Position numbers and translations under genes: made by a program. Below, in pieces: positions 9,651 through 18,489 of a DNA stretch of 38,666 bases. Below the pieces are notes generated by a model, which made no database searches, was not told where the DNA came from, and saw nothing but the letters and a program-made list of their open reading frames with translations. This DNA comes from Plasmopara viticola (taxonomy: Eukaryota > Oomycota > Peronosporomycetes > Peronosporales > Peronosporaceae): NCBI GenBank assembly GCA_001695595.3, contig MBPM02000277.1, forward strand, positions 1 to 38,666, given 5' to 3'. How positions within the stretch are numbered: the stretch's first letter is position 1; every line of letters begins with the position of its first letter.

Positions 9651-12356
9651 ATGCTTCCTTCGAGTTATATATCATCGTTGTATACTCCATTAGACTACAT
9701 TGGCTCCTTTGGCTATCTAACTATTAGTGTTGGAGATTTGCGATATAACAAGCGAAACGGTGTAAATTACACTTCGGATTTGTACATTACAGGAAATATC
9801 TATCAAAATGGAACAATGATTGATTTGAGTGTGCTGTCGGGTATTACACCAGGAATTGCTTCTGCTGGTAAATTGATTGCTGTTGATTCAAATAGAGACA
9901 TCACTAACATTAATAGTCTCTCAGCGTCGCAGTTAACTGGTACCCTTCAAACTGCAGCTCAACCAAGTATCACCTCGCTTGGAACACTATCATCAACACT
10001 GAATATTAGTGGATCTACTCCTATAACTTGTAATAACTCCCTATCGAGCAGCACATGCTCATTATCTGTTGATTCTGTATCTGGAGATCAGACATTTGGC
10101 AGTACAACAGCGAATAAGTTTTATTTGAGAACAAATGGAAATAGAAAAATAACGATAGGATCCACAGGTTTAGTTGGCATTAATAATACTGCTCCTGCTA
10201 AGCAATTAGATATCATTGGATCAACCGCTTTGACAAATGCGCTATATCAAATTAGTGATGGAACAGTTCTATATCAGCAGTGGTTTGATGGGACTCAATG
10301 TTGTCTTCAAACATTTAGCAATCATCCGCTAACTTTTGCCACGAATAATGCTTCAGTGCAAATGTCAATTTTAACGAATGGAAATGTAGCTGTTAATAAC
10401 ACATTGACAGCTACGAATATATCCGCTTCAACGTTATATGGAACGCTTCAAACCGCTGCTCAGCCAAATATTACATCGCTTGGAACTTTAGCGACTCTTA
10501 CAGCTACAGCAATTACTGGAACGCTTCAAACAGCTGCTCAGCCCAATATTACATCGATTGGAACTTTGGCGACTCTTACGGCTACATCAATTACTGGGAC
10601 ACTTCAAACAGCAGCACAACCAAATATTACATCGATTGGAACTTTAACATCATTGAATACGGCAGGATTAGTAACCGCTACTTTAACTGCTAATGGGCAA
10701 TCGTTTAGATCTATAAATGGTACTTCAACATGTGCTCTGTTTCATTTTAACAATGGGGATGCTTATTTTGGAACATCTACGGCAAACAATTTAGTCTTTC
10801 AACAAGTAATACAGGAAGAATGACAATTAGTTCATCAGGTGCAGTATCTGGTATCTCATCATTAAGCGCTACTTCTATTACAGGAACTTTACAAACAGCA
10901 GCTCAACCTAATATTACATCTACAGGAGATTTAACGCTACCTACGTCATTGACAATTACAAATGGTACTACTCCACTATCAATCAGTAATACAACATCAA
11001 CGAGTACCTTTCGCTTAACTATTCAAAATAGTGGTGGTGCTCAAGATATTGGTTCTTTTACAAACCATAGTTTCTTCTTAAATTCAAACAATACAAGACG
11101 ATTGCAATGTGATCCTGTTGGTAATATTGATATTTTAAATCATAATGCAGCTACTGTTGGATTAAAGCTTGGTGGTACATTAATTACATCAAATGCAACA
11201 GAGCTTAACTACCTAGATTTAACTACGGGCCCAGGAACAGCAGAAGCTTCAAAAGCATTAGTATTAGATGCAAGTAGAAATTTAACGAATGTTGGTAAAG
11301 TTAATTTTACATCATCAGATGCTACCCAACCTATCGGCACTACTAATGCAAGTAATTATGGCTTAAATATCTTATCAACAGTAAATACAAATGGACAGTA
11401 CAATTCAGCTGCGATTGCATTTAGAAATAGTAATGTAGATGGTATGCCTCATGGTGTAATTTTATCTCAACGTACTGCTGCAGCTGCTGGTGACCTAGTA
11501 TTTTTAACACAATCTGCTACAAACAATGTATCAGAAACATGTAGAATGTTATCAACTGGAGCATTAGCAGTTAATGCTATAGCTGCTGCTGCCGTAACTG
11601 CTTTTGGAAGTGCAAACTATGTTGATGGTTCTACCAGAAAGTATTAGATTTGCAATCAAACAATGTGTCTCCAATAGATTTTTGTATTGAAATTAACTCT
11701 GGAACAAACGCAACAAGTACAAATGCAACTTGGATGGGCAATTTGACTAACAATGATTTACGATTCGGAGTCAATAACTCAACTAAGATGATTCTTGACA
11801 CAAATGGGCGTTTAGGAGTTGAACAACATCACCGAGTACTACTTTGCATGTTAGTGGAACTGTTTCTAATACATTGAATGTTGGGGGATCTTTATATTCT
11901 ACTGGGACATCTACAGCATACACTACAAGTCAATTGGGCCCCGTTACGGTGAGCGTCGCTGCTATGTTTGGTGGTCCGATTCAGTGTTCATCGATTTATT
12001 GTACATCGGATCGGAGATGCAAGGACATTATCGACCAAGTAGACACTGATTATTGCGATAAGTTCTATGATCTAAACATTTATGAATACAAATACAAAGG
12101 GTCAGATGAAACAATTCCAAAAATTGGTTTCATTAGTCAAGACTTGTATGCAGCTGGATACATAAATCTACTATCAATGACACCAAATGAAAATCTGAAG
12201 AAAGTGGATGAAAACGACATTGAAGGATATCAGGTGAACATTGATTATAGTAAAATTACAGCGATCAACTTCTGTATGATAAAAAAACTATTAGCCTTTA
12301 CTAAACAGTTAGAAGCTGAATTAAATACTCTAAAAGCAAAACTGAAACATAATTGA
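9651..12356 (+). pseudogene. Fibre protein with S74-type intramolecular chaperone domain (copy A)
   Basis: A long, Ser/Thr/Asn-rich, Cys-poor protein of about 900 aa. It has five copies of a TGTLQTAAQPNITS-type repeat (near 9943, 10441, 10519, 10600 and 10882), the beta-structured repeat style of phage and algal-virus tail fibres. The C-terminal 130 residues begin CTSDRRCKDI, matching the Ser-Asp-x-Arg-x-Lys start of the peptidase S74 (endosialidase chaperone) domain, which trimerises fibres and cuts itself off at that Ser. A coiled-coil tail follows, usual for this domain. Three 1-nt losses break the frame, near 10803, 11633 and 11819; the last segment (11844-12356) keeps the whole S74 domain. 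Infers receptor binding by a virion. Confidence 0.88.
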
Positions 12357-12632
12357 GTGAAGCTCAATAGATTCCGGTCTGACGACCGCTCGAACTTGTT
12401 CGACGGTCAAAGACCTTTCGAACTTCGTTCGGATGTCAACAAAAAAACTTGATTTTTTTGCCGGCTGACGGATACTAATAGCCTGACTGGTCTGAAGACC
12501 AGGCGAACTTGTTCGGCGGGCAAAGACCCTTCGAACTTCGTTAGGACGGCGAGGGAGTTCACTCCGCGAGCCAATGGTGGAGGACCGAAGGTCCCCTAGA
12601 GCCCTATGGGCGCCCATTCTGGAGCTCGCTCC
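12352..12632. terminator. Array of about 15 short hairpins between convergent genes (copy A)
   Basis: The gap between the fibre stop and the major capsid stop is an almost unbroken chain of small palindromes. Examples: ATTGAG/CTCAAT 12352-12368; CGGTC/GACCG 12375-12388; TCGAAC/GTTCGA 12390-12403; GGTC/GACC 12405-12415; CGAAC/GTTCG 12419-12431; C-A7/T7-G 12440-12460; TGGTCT/AGACCA 12488-12501; CGAAC/GTTCG 12504-12515; GGAGT/ACTCC 12554-12565; GGACC/GGTCC 12582-12594; ATGGGCGCCCAT 12606-12617; GGAGC/GCTCC 12621-12632. Stems are 4-8 bp and loops 0-5 nt. It is locally GC-rich in an AT-rich element and conserved in copy B (26191-26471). Bidirectional transcript 3'-end formation is the likeliest role. 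Confidence 0.8.
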
Positions 12633-12635
12633 AAT

Positions 12636-14409
12636 CTACTCATATTCAACCACTTCACCGGTTAAACGATCAATAGACATAGAACGACCGTATGCTACGA
12701 GAATTAGACAATTCATACCTTGACTACAAGTGTTGGTACCGGATACTAGGATAGATTGAGGCACATCTGGATTGGTTAAACGAGAGCAGTCAGCGATCAG
12801 CATGCGCTGGCCAACATCCCATTTGAACGAGTCAAATAACCCATTGCTGATCTCATGAGATAGAGCTCCGTTAATAGCTCCAAGCTTCTTGACTTCGTCT
12901 TGAAACGATTCGAATGAGTAGTCATGCGTTTTGTTAAAAACGTTTTCATTGCCAACCATTACCTGGAAATTCCGGACACTTGCTCCTGGCTGACAAGTCC
13001 ATGGAGCAGAATCGAATGGAGATTGGAATTGTTCAGTATTCGCTGCACTTACGAAATGACCACTGCTGGTTTCGCTAAATGGAATTAAAGCAACGTATTT
13101 GATATTCTTTAAGCTCGCAGATAGCTGAAAGCTAAAAGCAGCGTTTTGCTGACTGTTTTGCTGTCCAGTGCCTGCTCGCGCTTTAAAATACTGTGCGTAG
13201 CAGTCAAGGTAGTTGATTTTCTTAACAGGTTTAGCAACGATTTGACTTTGATTAGCAATATCATAGAAAGGAATGTATAATCGAGTCGTTGTAAATGGGA
13301 AGATTTGACCAGAAGTCGAGATCGCTGTAATGTTGTTAGACATAACACCAAAAGCAACTCGTAGTGACCCAGCTGCACCTGTTGTCAGTTTTCCTGCATT
13401 TGGATTACCAGTAGCTGCACTTGCTACCATTACAGGAACTGTAGAACAACCGTTTAGGGAGACAGACGATAAACTCATTAGATCACCAGTTGCAGTCGTG
13501 ATATCAACGAAACCGGTGTTGAACGTCATGGTTAATTTGATTTGAGGATTTGCAACAAGATCTAATTCTTTGAAGATTGGATGGAGGTCGACTAAGCGAT
13601 TTTAATACATAGTACCACGTACCAGCAACACCACCAGCGGTCGTTACACCTGCTACGTAACCACCAGTACCTTGCTGCTGGATTTTAGCAAGAATAGCGC
13701 CACTTCGCGTTGTTGGCCAACCAAGAGGGTTTGTTGCTGTGATCGTTGCTCCAGTGGCATCAGAGGTACCAATTTGTTGTGGATTCCACATTAGACGTTG
13801 AATTAGTCCGGTATTAAGAGCTGGCGTTGTTTCTGGAATTAAACCAGTAGCTACAGTCGAGGCAGCATTGACTGATTTATTAACGAAACCATCTCCTTGT
13901 GTTGAAGTTGCAGGATTACTTCCACTTTGTGAGAAATTAAGACTTGATACATCATCTGGAGCAAGATAGCAATCTGCACCGTTCTTTAATAAATCATCAT
14001 CACACCATTCAGTTTGAGCGCATAGGTTGTTCCAATAATTTTTATAGTCATTGCTCGTAATGACACTTTTACCGTTAATTTCAACCGCTAATTTATCAAC
14101 AATATTCCATACACCAGCTTTTAATCCTACCGCGAACCGATTTAGAACTTCGTTATGGGCACTTGCAGAAGTATTTTTAGCCGTTACTACATAAGGAACT
14201 ACTACATATGAATCTCGAAGACTTCCATAACCAGTCGCACCATTTAGCTGTGAAGTTGCATTTATGATGACAGTTCCCGATTGATACGAACCGTTGTTGT
14301 CATCAACAACGCTAACAACACGTTTGTCTTTGCTGACACTGATAACTGGATCAGGACTATTCGTCGAGTCATATAAAAACGAATCTGCTAATTGCGTGAT
14401 ATCACTCAT
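12636..14409 (-). pseudogene. Major capsid protein, double jelly-roll, frameshifted (copy A)
   Basis: The main shell protein of the presumptive virion, about 591 aa. It starts at ATG 14409 (MSDITQLADSF). N-terminal jelly-roll features run to about 13610. The linker around the LVDLHPIF motif and the second jelly-roll follow, ending at 12636. A 2-nt deletion near 13600 breaks the frame, so the second half is open separately from 13529. The opposite copy has full frame continuity but a nonsense codon about 40 nt further on. Its neighbours are the divergent protease gene and the convergent fibre gene. The identity rests on length, position and pattern, and the layout matches polinton capsid genes. 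Confidence 0.85.
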
Positions 14410-14469
14410 TATTGAAATTGTAAGTTAATGTTTTTTATATTATGAGTAGCTATATATAAACATCAGATA
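14410..14469. promoter_or_regulatory. Divergent promoter, major capsid / protease (copy A)
   Basis: A 60-bp gap between divergent start codons, with GCTATATATAAAC near the protease side and TTTTTTATATTATG near the capsid side. Shared with 24352-24411 in copy B. Confidence 0.5.
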
Positions 14470-14855
14470 ATGATTTTGAAATTAAATAATCTGGGCGAAT
14501 CTACTGCCAATGAACTACAACAACTTGCAAATCAGCTGAATGTTCATATCGACAATATACTAGATTTCAGAAGCATTAGAGCCCCACTAGGTAATGGAAG
14601 CTACATTATTTTACTACGATTGGATCCAGGAGTTGGACATTGGGTTTGTATGTGCAACAATGAATACTTTGATTCAATGGGTATTGGGCCACCGAGAATT
14701 CTTGGCGCTAAGAAATATAATGACAAACAGTATCAAGGGAGCTATGAAATTATTGCGGTTTATGGAGTATGTTATACCTTTATAGTAAGCAACACAATCG
14801 ACCTGATTTATTGAGAAATTTTTACGATTTGAATACAGAAATTTCACTTCGTTAA
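14470..14855 (+). pseudogene. Adenain-like cysteine protease, frameshifted (copy A)
   Basis: Homologue of the intact 128-aa protease at 23965-24351. The N-terminal two thirds, including the His of GHWVC and the Asp of YFDSMG, are in frame. A 1-nt loss near 14747 shifts the frame just ahead of the catalytic Cys codon, so the Cys motif NYCGLW is no longer encoded. Stop at 14814. Polinton proteases mature capsid proteins, as adenovirus protease does. Confidence 0.85.
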
Positions 14856-14862
14856 TATAGAG
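14852..14862 (+). promoter_or_regulatory. Putative late promoter motif before 129-aa gene
   Basis: TTAATATAGAG, 5 bp before ATG 14868, overlapping the protease stop codon. Same 11-mer as before the minor capsid gene. Confidence 0.5.
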
Positions 14863-14867
14863 TCATT

Positions 14868-15257
14868 ATGAATAGAATCAGACGATACAGAGGACCTGAA
14901 GTGGATGAAGTTGCTCCAAAAGATGATAGAATCGATGTGATAATGAAAGAATTGGAGTTTTTGCGCTCTGAATTAGCTAAAAAAAATGTTGAATCATCCA
15001 TTTCGAAATATTTCAAAGAAGATATTTTCACAAAAGATAGAGAAACCTTACTCAAAGATGGATTTATTAGTAAAGGAGATTATCTAGAAATTCCATTAAC
15101 GATACTAAATGCCAGATACAAACAATGGTGTATTGATACTGGACACAATCGTATGTTGCGTAAAGCAATCATTGAGAACATCCGAAACGACAAAGTCGAT
15201 GGAGTTGTGTTCAAATATTACGATGGATACGACAAAATACGCGTTTTTCCTAGTTAG
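14868..15257 (+). CDS. 129-aa conserved element protein (copy A)
   Basis: Intact and almost identical in both copies (one Lys/Gln change). The N-terminus is basic (RIRRYRG), followed by a charged helix (residues 20-45). The C-terminal half (about 65-129) has a pattern of helices then a beta hairpin ending DGYDKIRVFPS. It resembles the small winged-helix tail found at the end of some viral primase/helicase proteins, but I cannot prove this. It is 12 bp downstream of the protease. Conservation in both decaying copies suggests a useful or recently active gene. Confidence 0.65.
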   Translation: MNRIRRYRGPEVDEVAPKDDRIDVIMKELEFLRSELAKKNVESSISKYFKEDIFTKDRETLLKDGFISKGDYLEIPLTILNARYKQWCIDTGHNRMLRKAIIENIRNDKVDGVVFKYYDGYDKIRVFPS

Positions 15258-15329
15258 TGTATTTATAGTTGATATTCTGACACTGATAAATACTTGCACA
15301 AATCAAGTCAATTTCTTCGCAAATTTTTA

Positions 15330-15494
15330 TTAGTCTGATCCTGTACGCTTATTTATTTTTGAACAATTTAGTCTAATATCTTCAAAATCAATATTATCGG
15401 TATCATCGGTACTATCGGTATCTATCGGTTCATGAAGCTTAACATCTTCACCATAACCAGTACTATCGGTATCGGATAGATGTGTAATATCCAT
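15330..15494 (-). CDS. Acidic repeat-containing small protein, truncated (copy A)
   Basis: A 54-codon frame (ATG 15494), homologous to the 81-aa gene at 23325-23570. It is Asp/Thr/Ser-rich because of DNA-level ACCGATA-type repeats. A 1-nt loss near 15335 brings in an early stop, so the C-terminal 27 residues are lost. TATA-like CTATATAAATAAATATA lies directly upstream. It is divergent from the CRN gene. Function unknown. Confidence 0.5.
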   Translation of the reverse strand: MDITHLSDTDSTGYGEDVKLHEPIDTDSTDDTDNIDFEDIRLNCSKINKRTGSD

Positions 15495-15542
15495 GCTCTT
15501 TGTGTCTATATAAATAAATATATTTGTATCTGCAGTTGTTCA

Positions 15543-15582
15543 ATCACCCAGTTGGGTGATGTCAAAAACCCAACAGTGGGTT
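15543..15582. promoter_or_regulatory. Paired palindromes in the CRN upstream region (copy A)
   Basis: Two adjacent inverted repeats: ATCACCCA-GT-TGGGTGAT at 15543-15560 (8-bp perfect arms) and AACCCA-ACAG-TGGGTT at 15567-15582. Both share the core CCCA/TGGG. An inverted CCAAT (ATTGG, 15593-15597) follows. They sit between the TATA of the acidic gene and the CRN ATG, and are conserved in copy B. Likely binding sites for a dimeric regulator, or promoter architecture brought with the CRN gene. Confidence 0.45.
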
Positions 15583-15639
15583 GCACCATTTGATTGGCTG
15601 AAATACAGATAGAGAGAAGCACAGAAAGCAATTGGAAAC

Positions 15640-17499
15640 ATGGTGACGCTGTTCTGCGCGCTCGTCGGTGTGAAGGGAAACGCGTTCTCCATCGACATCG
15701 ATGCGAGCAAGTCTGTGGACCACTTGAAGAAGGCCATCCAGAAGAAGAAGAAGAAGACAATCACATGCGATCCGGATGAACTGGAGCTGTTCCTCGCCAA
15801 GAATGGCGACGCGTGGTTGACCCAAAAGCAGGTGGACGAAGGAATCAGTGACACGAGTGATTTCAAGCCATTGAAGGTTGTGGCAGCCCCGCTCCAGTTG
15901 GTCGGCTTGTCGGAGAAAGACGTTGCGTTCGAACTCACGATGGAGGATATCGAGACTATGAACACCCCTGTTCACGTGTTGGTGGTGGTTCCAGAAGTTG
16001 ATCAGGAGCAATGGGATGAGCAACGGGCACGCAAGAAGGCCAGATCATTGACTGTCATCGAGGTCGAGAGGATGGATTCAATTGCAACCACCTTGGATAT
16101 CGGCAGGTGGCAAATTGGTGGCATCGCACTCGACATTCGCCACGTCGAGCCGGATTTTCCCGCGTGTTTCTATGTTCGGGAGGAAACGCAGGACATCATC
16201 AAGGTATTCAACGACCATATGGAAAAGCAGCTCAGCACTGTGTTTGTGGGGACACCTGGTGTTGGGAAGAGCATGATGGTCGTGTTGTTTGCGTTCTACA
16301 TGGCTTTGCTTCAACAGAAACGCGTCGTCTTGTTTCGGAAGCTGAAAAAGGAAGGATTCTCCTTGCTGTATCTGGATGGAAAGAACAAGCAATATTGGCG
16401 AAGTAACAAGGCGAGCTTGAGTGATCTTGATGAACTGCGTGGTCAAGATTTTGAATTGTGTCTGGACGGTCTCATGCACAAGGACATTGCCGAAAACTTT
16501 GCAACGCTGGCGTCGTTCCGAATGCTTGCAACGTCTATCCAGTATCCAATGAAGAATGACGACGGTCCTGTACTGAGGCGTTGTCTAGTGCCCTTTTGGT
16601 CCAAGGTGGATTTGAAATCTGTTGGGGCGCATTTTCAATGGACGGAACACAATTTCAAGGACAGGTACTACTACTCGGGTGGCAACTTGCGCGACTTCTT
16701 GTCGGAGAAGAGCGTTGTCATAGATTCAATTGACCAGGCTATTAGTCTCGTTGATGCGCAAGTGGCCGAACTTTTGAATACCCAGTATGCTCTTGGCTCG
16801 GAGAAACAAATTGATCGCTTACGGATGACGTCAGTTCGAGCGAGTGAGCAGGATCCCAAGAACCAAAGCAGCTCGGCGAAGTATACGATGACGAGGTCGT
16901 GGTTTTGTGTGATCACCTCCGAGTATGCGTTGAGGCAACTTGGCAAAATCGTGGCGCCATCCTACTATGAGGAGTTGTGGTCAAAAGGTCGCATGCTTGG
17001 CGACGATGGGTTGATGGGAATTGCATTCGAGAATTACGTGCATGCGATGGCAAGAGACGGACAGAAGCTCGAGTTGCAGGTGAGGACGTACGACCGAAGA
17101 ATAAAGAACCAGCATACATATTCTGCGTTGGAATTCGAAGCCAACGCGTATCTCTATGAAGGCACTGATGCAGCGGAATGCGAAGCAATCATGCAGCAAC
17201 TTGCGGATGTCGACTATTGGTATCCCTGCACACGTTGTTTGGAGACTATCGACAGTGTTGCCAAGCTGAACATGGGTGGGGAACATAACGTGGTTGGCTT
17301 GATCCAAATAACGAAGTCCGACAATCATAAAATTGACTCAGTGGCACTTGAGAAGTATGCGAAGATGTTTCCGGACGGTGCCAGATATATTGCGCTGGTG
17401 CCAGACAAGGAGACCAGTGATAAATTTCGACTTGCTCCAGCTGATCCTCCAACCCAAGTGTTGTTGTACGTTGCGTATGTCGCAACCTGGAGTCCTTGA
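15640..17499 (+). CDS. Crinkler (CRN) effector with P-loop NTPase and nuclease-like domains (copy A)
   Basis: A 619-aa protein. The N-terminus (1-118) is a canonical oomycete CRN header: [11 protein letters not shown] start, LELFLAK at 48-54, and HVLVVVP at 112-118, the recombination-prone end of the header. A basic RKKAR follows at 131-135. A P-loop NTPase domain has GTPGVGKS at 204-211. The C-terminal 170 residues (about 450-600) have FENYVH, then ETIDSV, LIQIT and a following helix, the layout of PD-(D/E)xK-type nuclease domains described in CRN/RHS-type effectors. CRNs act inside host cells, often in the nucleus. Codon use is GC-rich, unlike the AT-rich capsid genes, which suggests capture from an oomycete genome. 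The frame is fully open. Residues about 244-425 diverge strongly from the copy B protein. Confidence 0.9.
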   Translation: MVTLFCALVGVKGNAFSIDIDASKSVDHLKKAIQKKKKKTITCDPDELELFLAKNGDAWLTQKQVDEGISDTSDFKPLKVVAAPLQLVGLSEKDVAFELTMEDIETMNTPVHVLVVVPEVDQEQWDEQRARKKARSLTVIEVERMDSIATTLDIGRWQIGGIALDIRHVEPDFPACFYVREETQDIIKVFNDHMEKQLSTVFVGTPGVGKSMMVVLFAFYMALLQQKRVVLFRKLKKEGFSLLYLDGKNKQYWRSNKASLSDLDELRGQDFELCLDGLMHKDIAENFATLASFRMLATSIQYPMKNDDGPVLRRCLVPFWSKVDLKSVGAHFQWTEHNFKDRYYYSGGNLRDFLSEKSVVIDSIDQAISLVDAQVAELLNTQYALGSEKQIDRLRMTSVRASEQDPKNQSSSAKYTMTRSWFCVITSEYALRQLGKIVAPSYYEELWSKGRMLGDDGLMGIAFENYVHAMARDGQKLELQVRTYDRRIKNQHTYSALEFEANAYLYEGTDAAECEAIMQQLADVDYWYPCTRCLETIDSVAKLNMGGEHNVVGLIQITKSDNHKIDSVALEKYAKMFPDGARYIALVPDKETSDKFRLAPADPPTQVLLYVAYVATWSP

Positions 17500-17610
17500 A
17501 ACCATGAGCTGCAGAATTATGCTTTTCTCTGATAGCCTGTCTAAGCCGATAGTGTTGTGGTGGTAGCGATTTGCCTCCTATCCTCAGCTACTTGTTGAAC
17601 ACTGTATTGA

Positions 17611-17707
17611 TTCCAAAATGCTCGTTGGTTCTGATCACCTGTTCCAAAATGCTCGTTGGTTCTGATCACACTGTATTGATTCCAAAATGCTCGTTGGTTC
17701 TGATCAC
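17611..17707 (+). repeat. Triplicated 28-bp unit downstream of CRN (copy A only)
   Basis: The unit TTCCAAAATGCTCGTTGGTT plus CTGATCAC occurs at 17611-17638, 17642-17669 and 17680-17707. Copy B has a single unit near 21190-21217. The spacers are themselves partial copies of the flanks (CACTGTATTGA), so this is a local tandem expansion after the copies separated. Confidence 0.8.
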
Positions 17708-17884
17708 CTGTATGATCTAATAACCTGCTGGATCGCGACAAGGAATTGACCAATGTTACAGCACATGTATACCAAACTGACTGTCGAGGACATACGATCG
17801 ACAGCTGTGATGCGAGGACGGTGGATCGACTGCGTATATGAGAAACAGCTGTGGTTGAGGCCTGTTGATGAGACTATCATACCT

Positions 17885-18080
17885 TGAGATGGCATACCCA
17901 TGGATAAGAATGTCATCCCCATGGATAAGAATGTCATCCCCATGGATAAGAATGGAATACCTCGGGATGAGGAACCCATACCCAGGGGTAAGAATGGAAT
18001 ACCTTGGGATTAGGAACCATACCCAGGGATAGTATCCAAGGATGAGAATGCCATACCCATGGATGAGAATTTGGAAACAT
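17885..18080 (+). repeat. Degenerate 20-bp minisatellite (copy A)
   Basis: Head-to-tail units of the form CCCATGGATAAGAATGTCAT, with variants built on CCCAGGGATAAGAATGGAAT and CCATGGATGAGAAT. The perfect core has three CCATGGATAAGAATG units here and four in copy B (20905-20975), so unit number varies between copies. It lies between the CRN and the DUF3820-like gene. No convincing gene is present, although several frames run through it by repetition. Confidence 0.8.
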
Positions 18081-18145
18081 GCAGGCTTTTCAAAAGTGAT
18101 AGTTTTAACAATGGAGATTTCAGACAAAAAAATAACTCGATTAAT

Positions 18146-18460
18146 TTAATTCTGTGTCTTAAATTCGTTCAAGTTTTCTTTCAATGATGGACATTTATTG
18201 TCGATGTATTCATTTTTACACATCCAATTGAAATATTGCTTATCGTTTTCAACAATCCACTTAACGGATTTGTTTTTATGTTTGCCCCAACGCATGATAT
18301 AACTATCGTCTCCATCTTGGAACTTGCCTTGTAAAAATCGTTTGACATCCGATTCTTCGGATTGTTGGTTGTATAACCATCGACAGTATGACGCATCTTG
18401 CGCATATACTTCCTCAAGAGCCTTTCCTTTGTATTTTCCGAACTCTAAAATTACTGACAT
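18146..18460 (-). CDS. DUF3820-like double-motif protein (copy A)
   Basis: A 104-aa protein starting MSVILEFGKYKGK at 18460. It contains two copies of the small motif xxGKxKxKxxxxVxxxDxxYxxWL: FGKYKGKALEEV...CRWL at residues 7-30 and WGKHKNKSVKWIV...FNWM at about 58-80. The same motif is known from DUF3820 and from the C-terminal part of ExoX-type exonucleases, where it is thought to bind nucleic acid. Here it stands alone without a nuclease domain. It is the innermost gene of the element, reading outward from the TIR. TATA-like ACTATATAG lies upstream within the TIR. Confidence 0.7.
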   Translation of the reverse strand: MSVILEFGKYKGKALEEVYAQDASYCRWLYNQQSEESDVKRFLQGKFQDGDDSYIMRWGKHKNKSVKWIVENDKQYFNWMCKNEYIDNKCPSLKENLNEFKTQN

Positions 18461-18489
18461 GTTTATGTGTAGTGTATGGTGTATCCCTA

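Larger units (their letters stand above)
260..18442 (+). repeat. Left arm of giant inverted repeat
   Basis: Nearly all of this 18.2 kb segment recurs in reverse complement at 20401-38600. Similarity starts at the motif AGTATATG near 260 and stops abruptly at 18442/18443, inside the DUF3820-like gene. Most genes look well above 95% identical by eye. The outer 160 bp and the first 500 bp of PolB are more diverged. The CRN middle (16370-16917) is much more diverged. Differences are mostly single-base indels, copy-specific minisatellite units and small deletions, so the arms are independent diverged copies and not a trivial mirrored read. Confidence 0.95.

Noticed and set aside
12330..12617. 95-codon minus-strand frame through the gap between fibre and capsid genes
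   Set aside because: It is read out of the palindrome array; Arg/Ser-rich by composition and without a domain. The hairpins explain the conservation better.
12352..12632. CRISPR-like array
   Set aside because: The repeated GAAC/GTTC elements are palindromes without regular spacers, and the context is eukaryotic.
15540..16023. Overlapping minus-strand frames of 84-153 codons at the CRN 5' end
   Set aside because: Antisense shadows of the CRN header; the low-complexity Ser runs come from the AAG repeats encoding the Lys run.
17700..18127. Frames of 91-123 codons with repeated hydrophobic peptides
   Set aside because: They come from the 20-bp minisatellite read in several phases. Not conserved as proteins.
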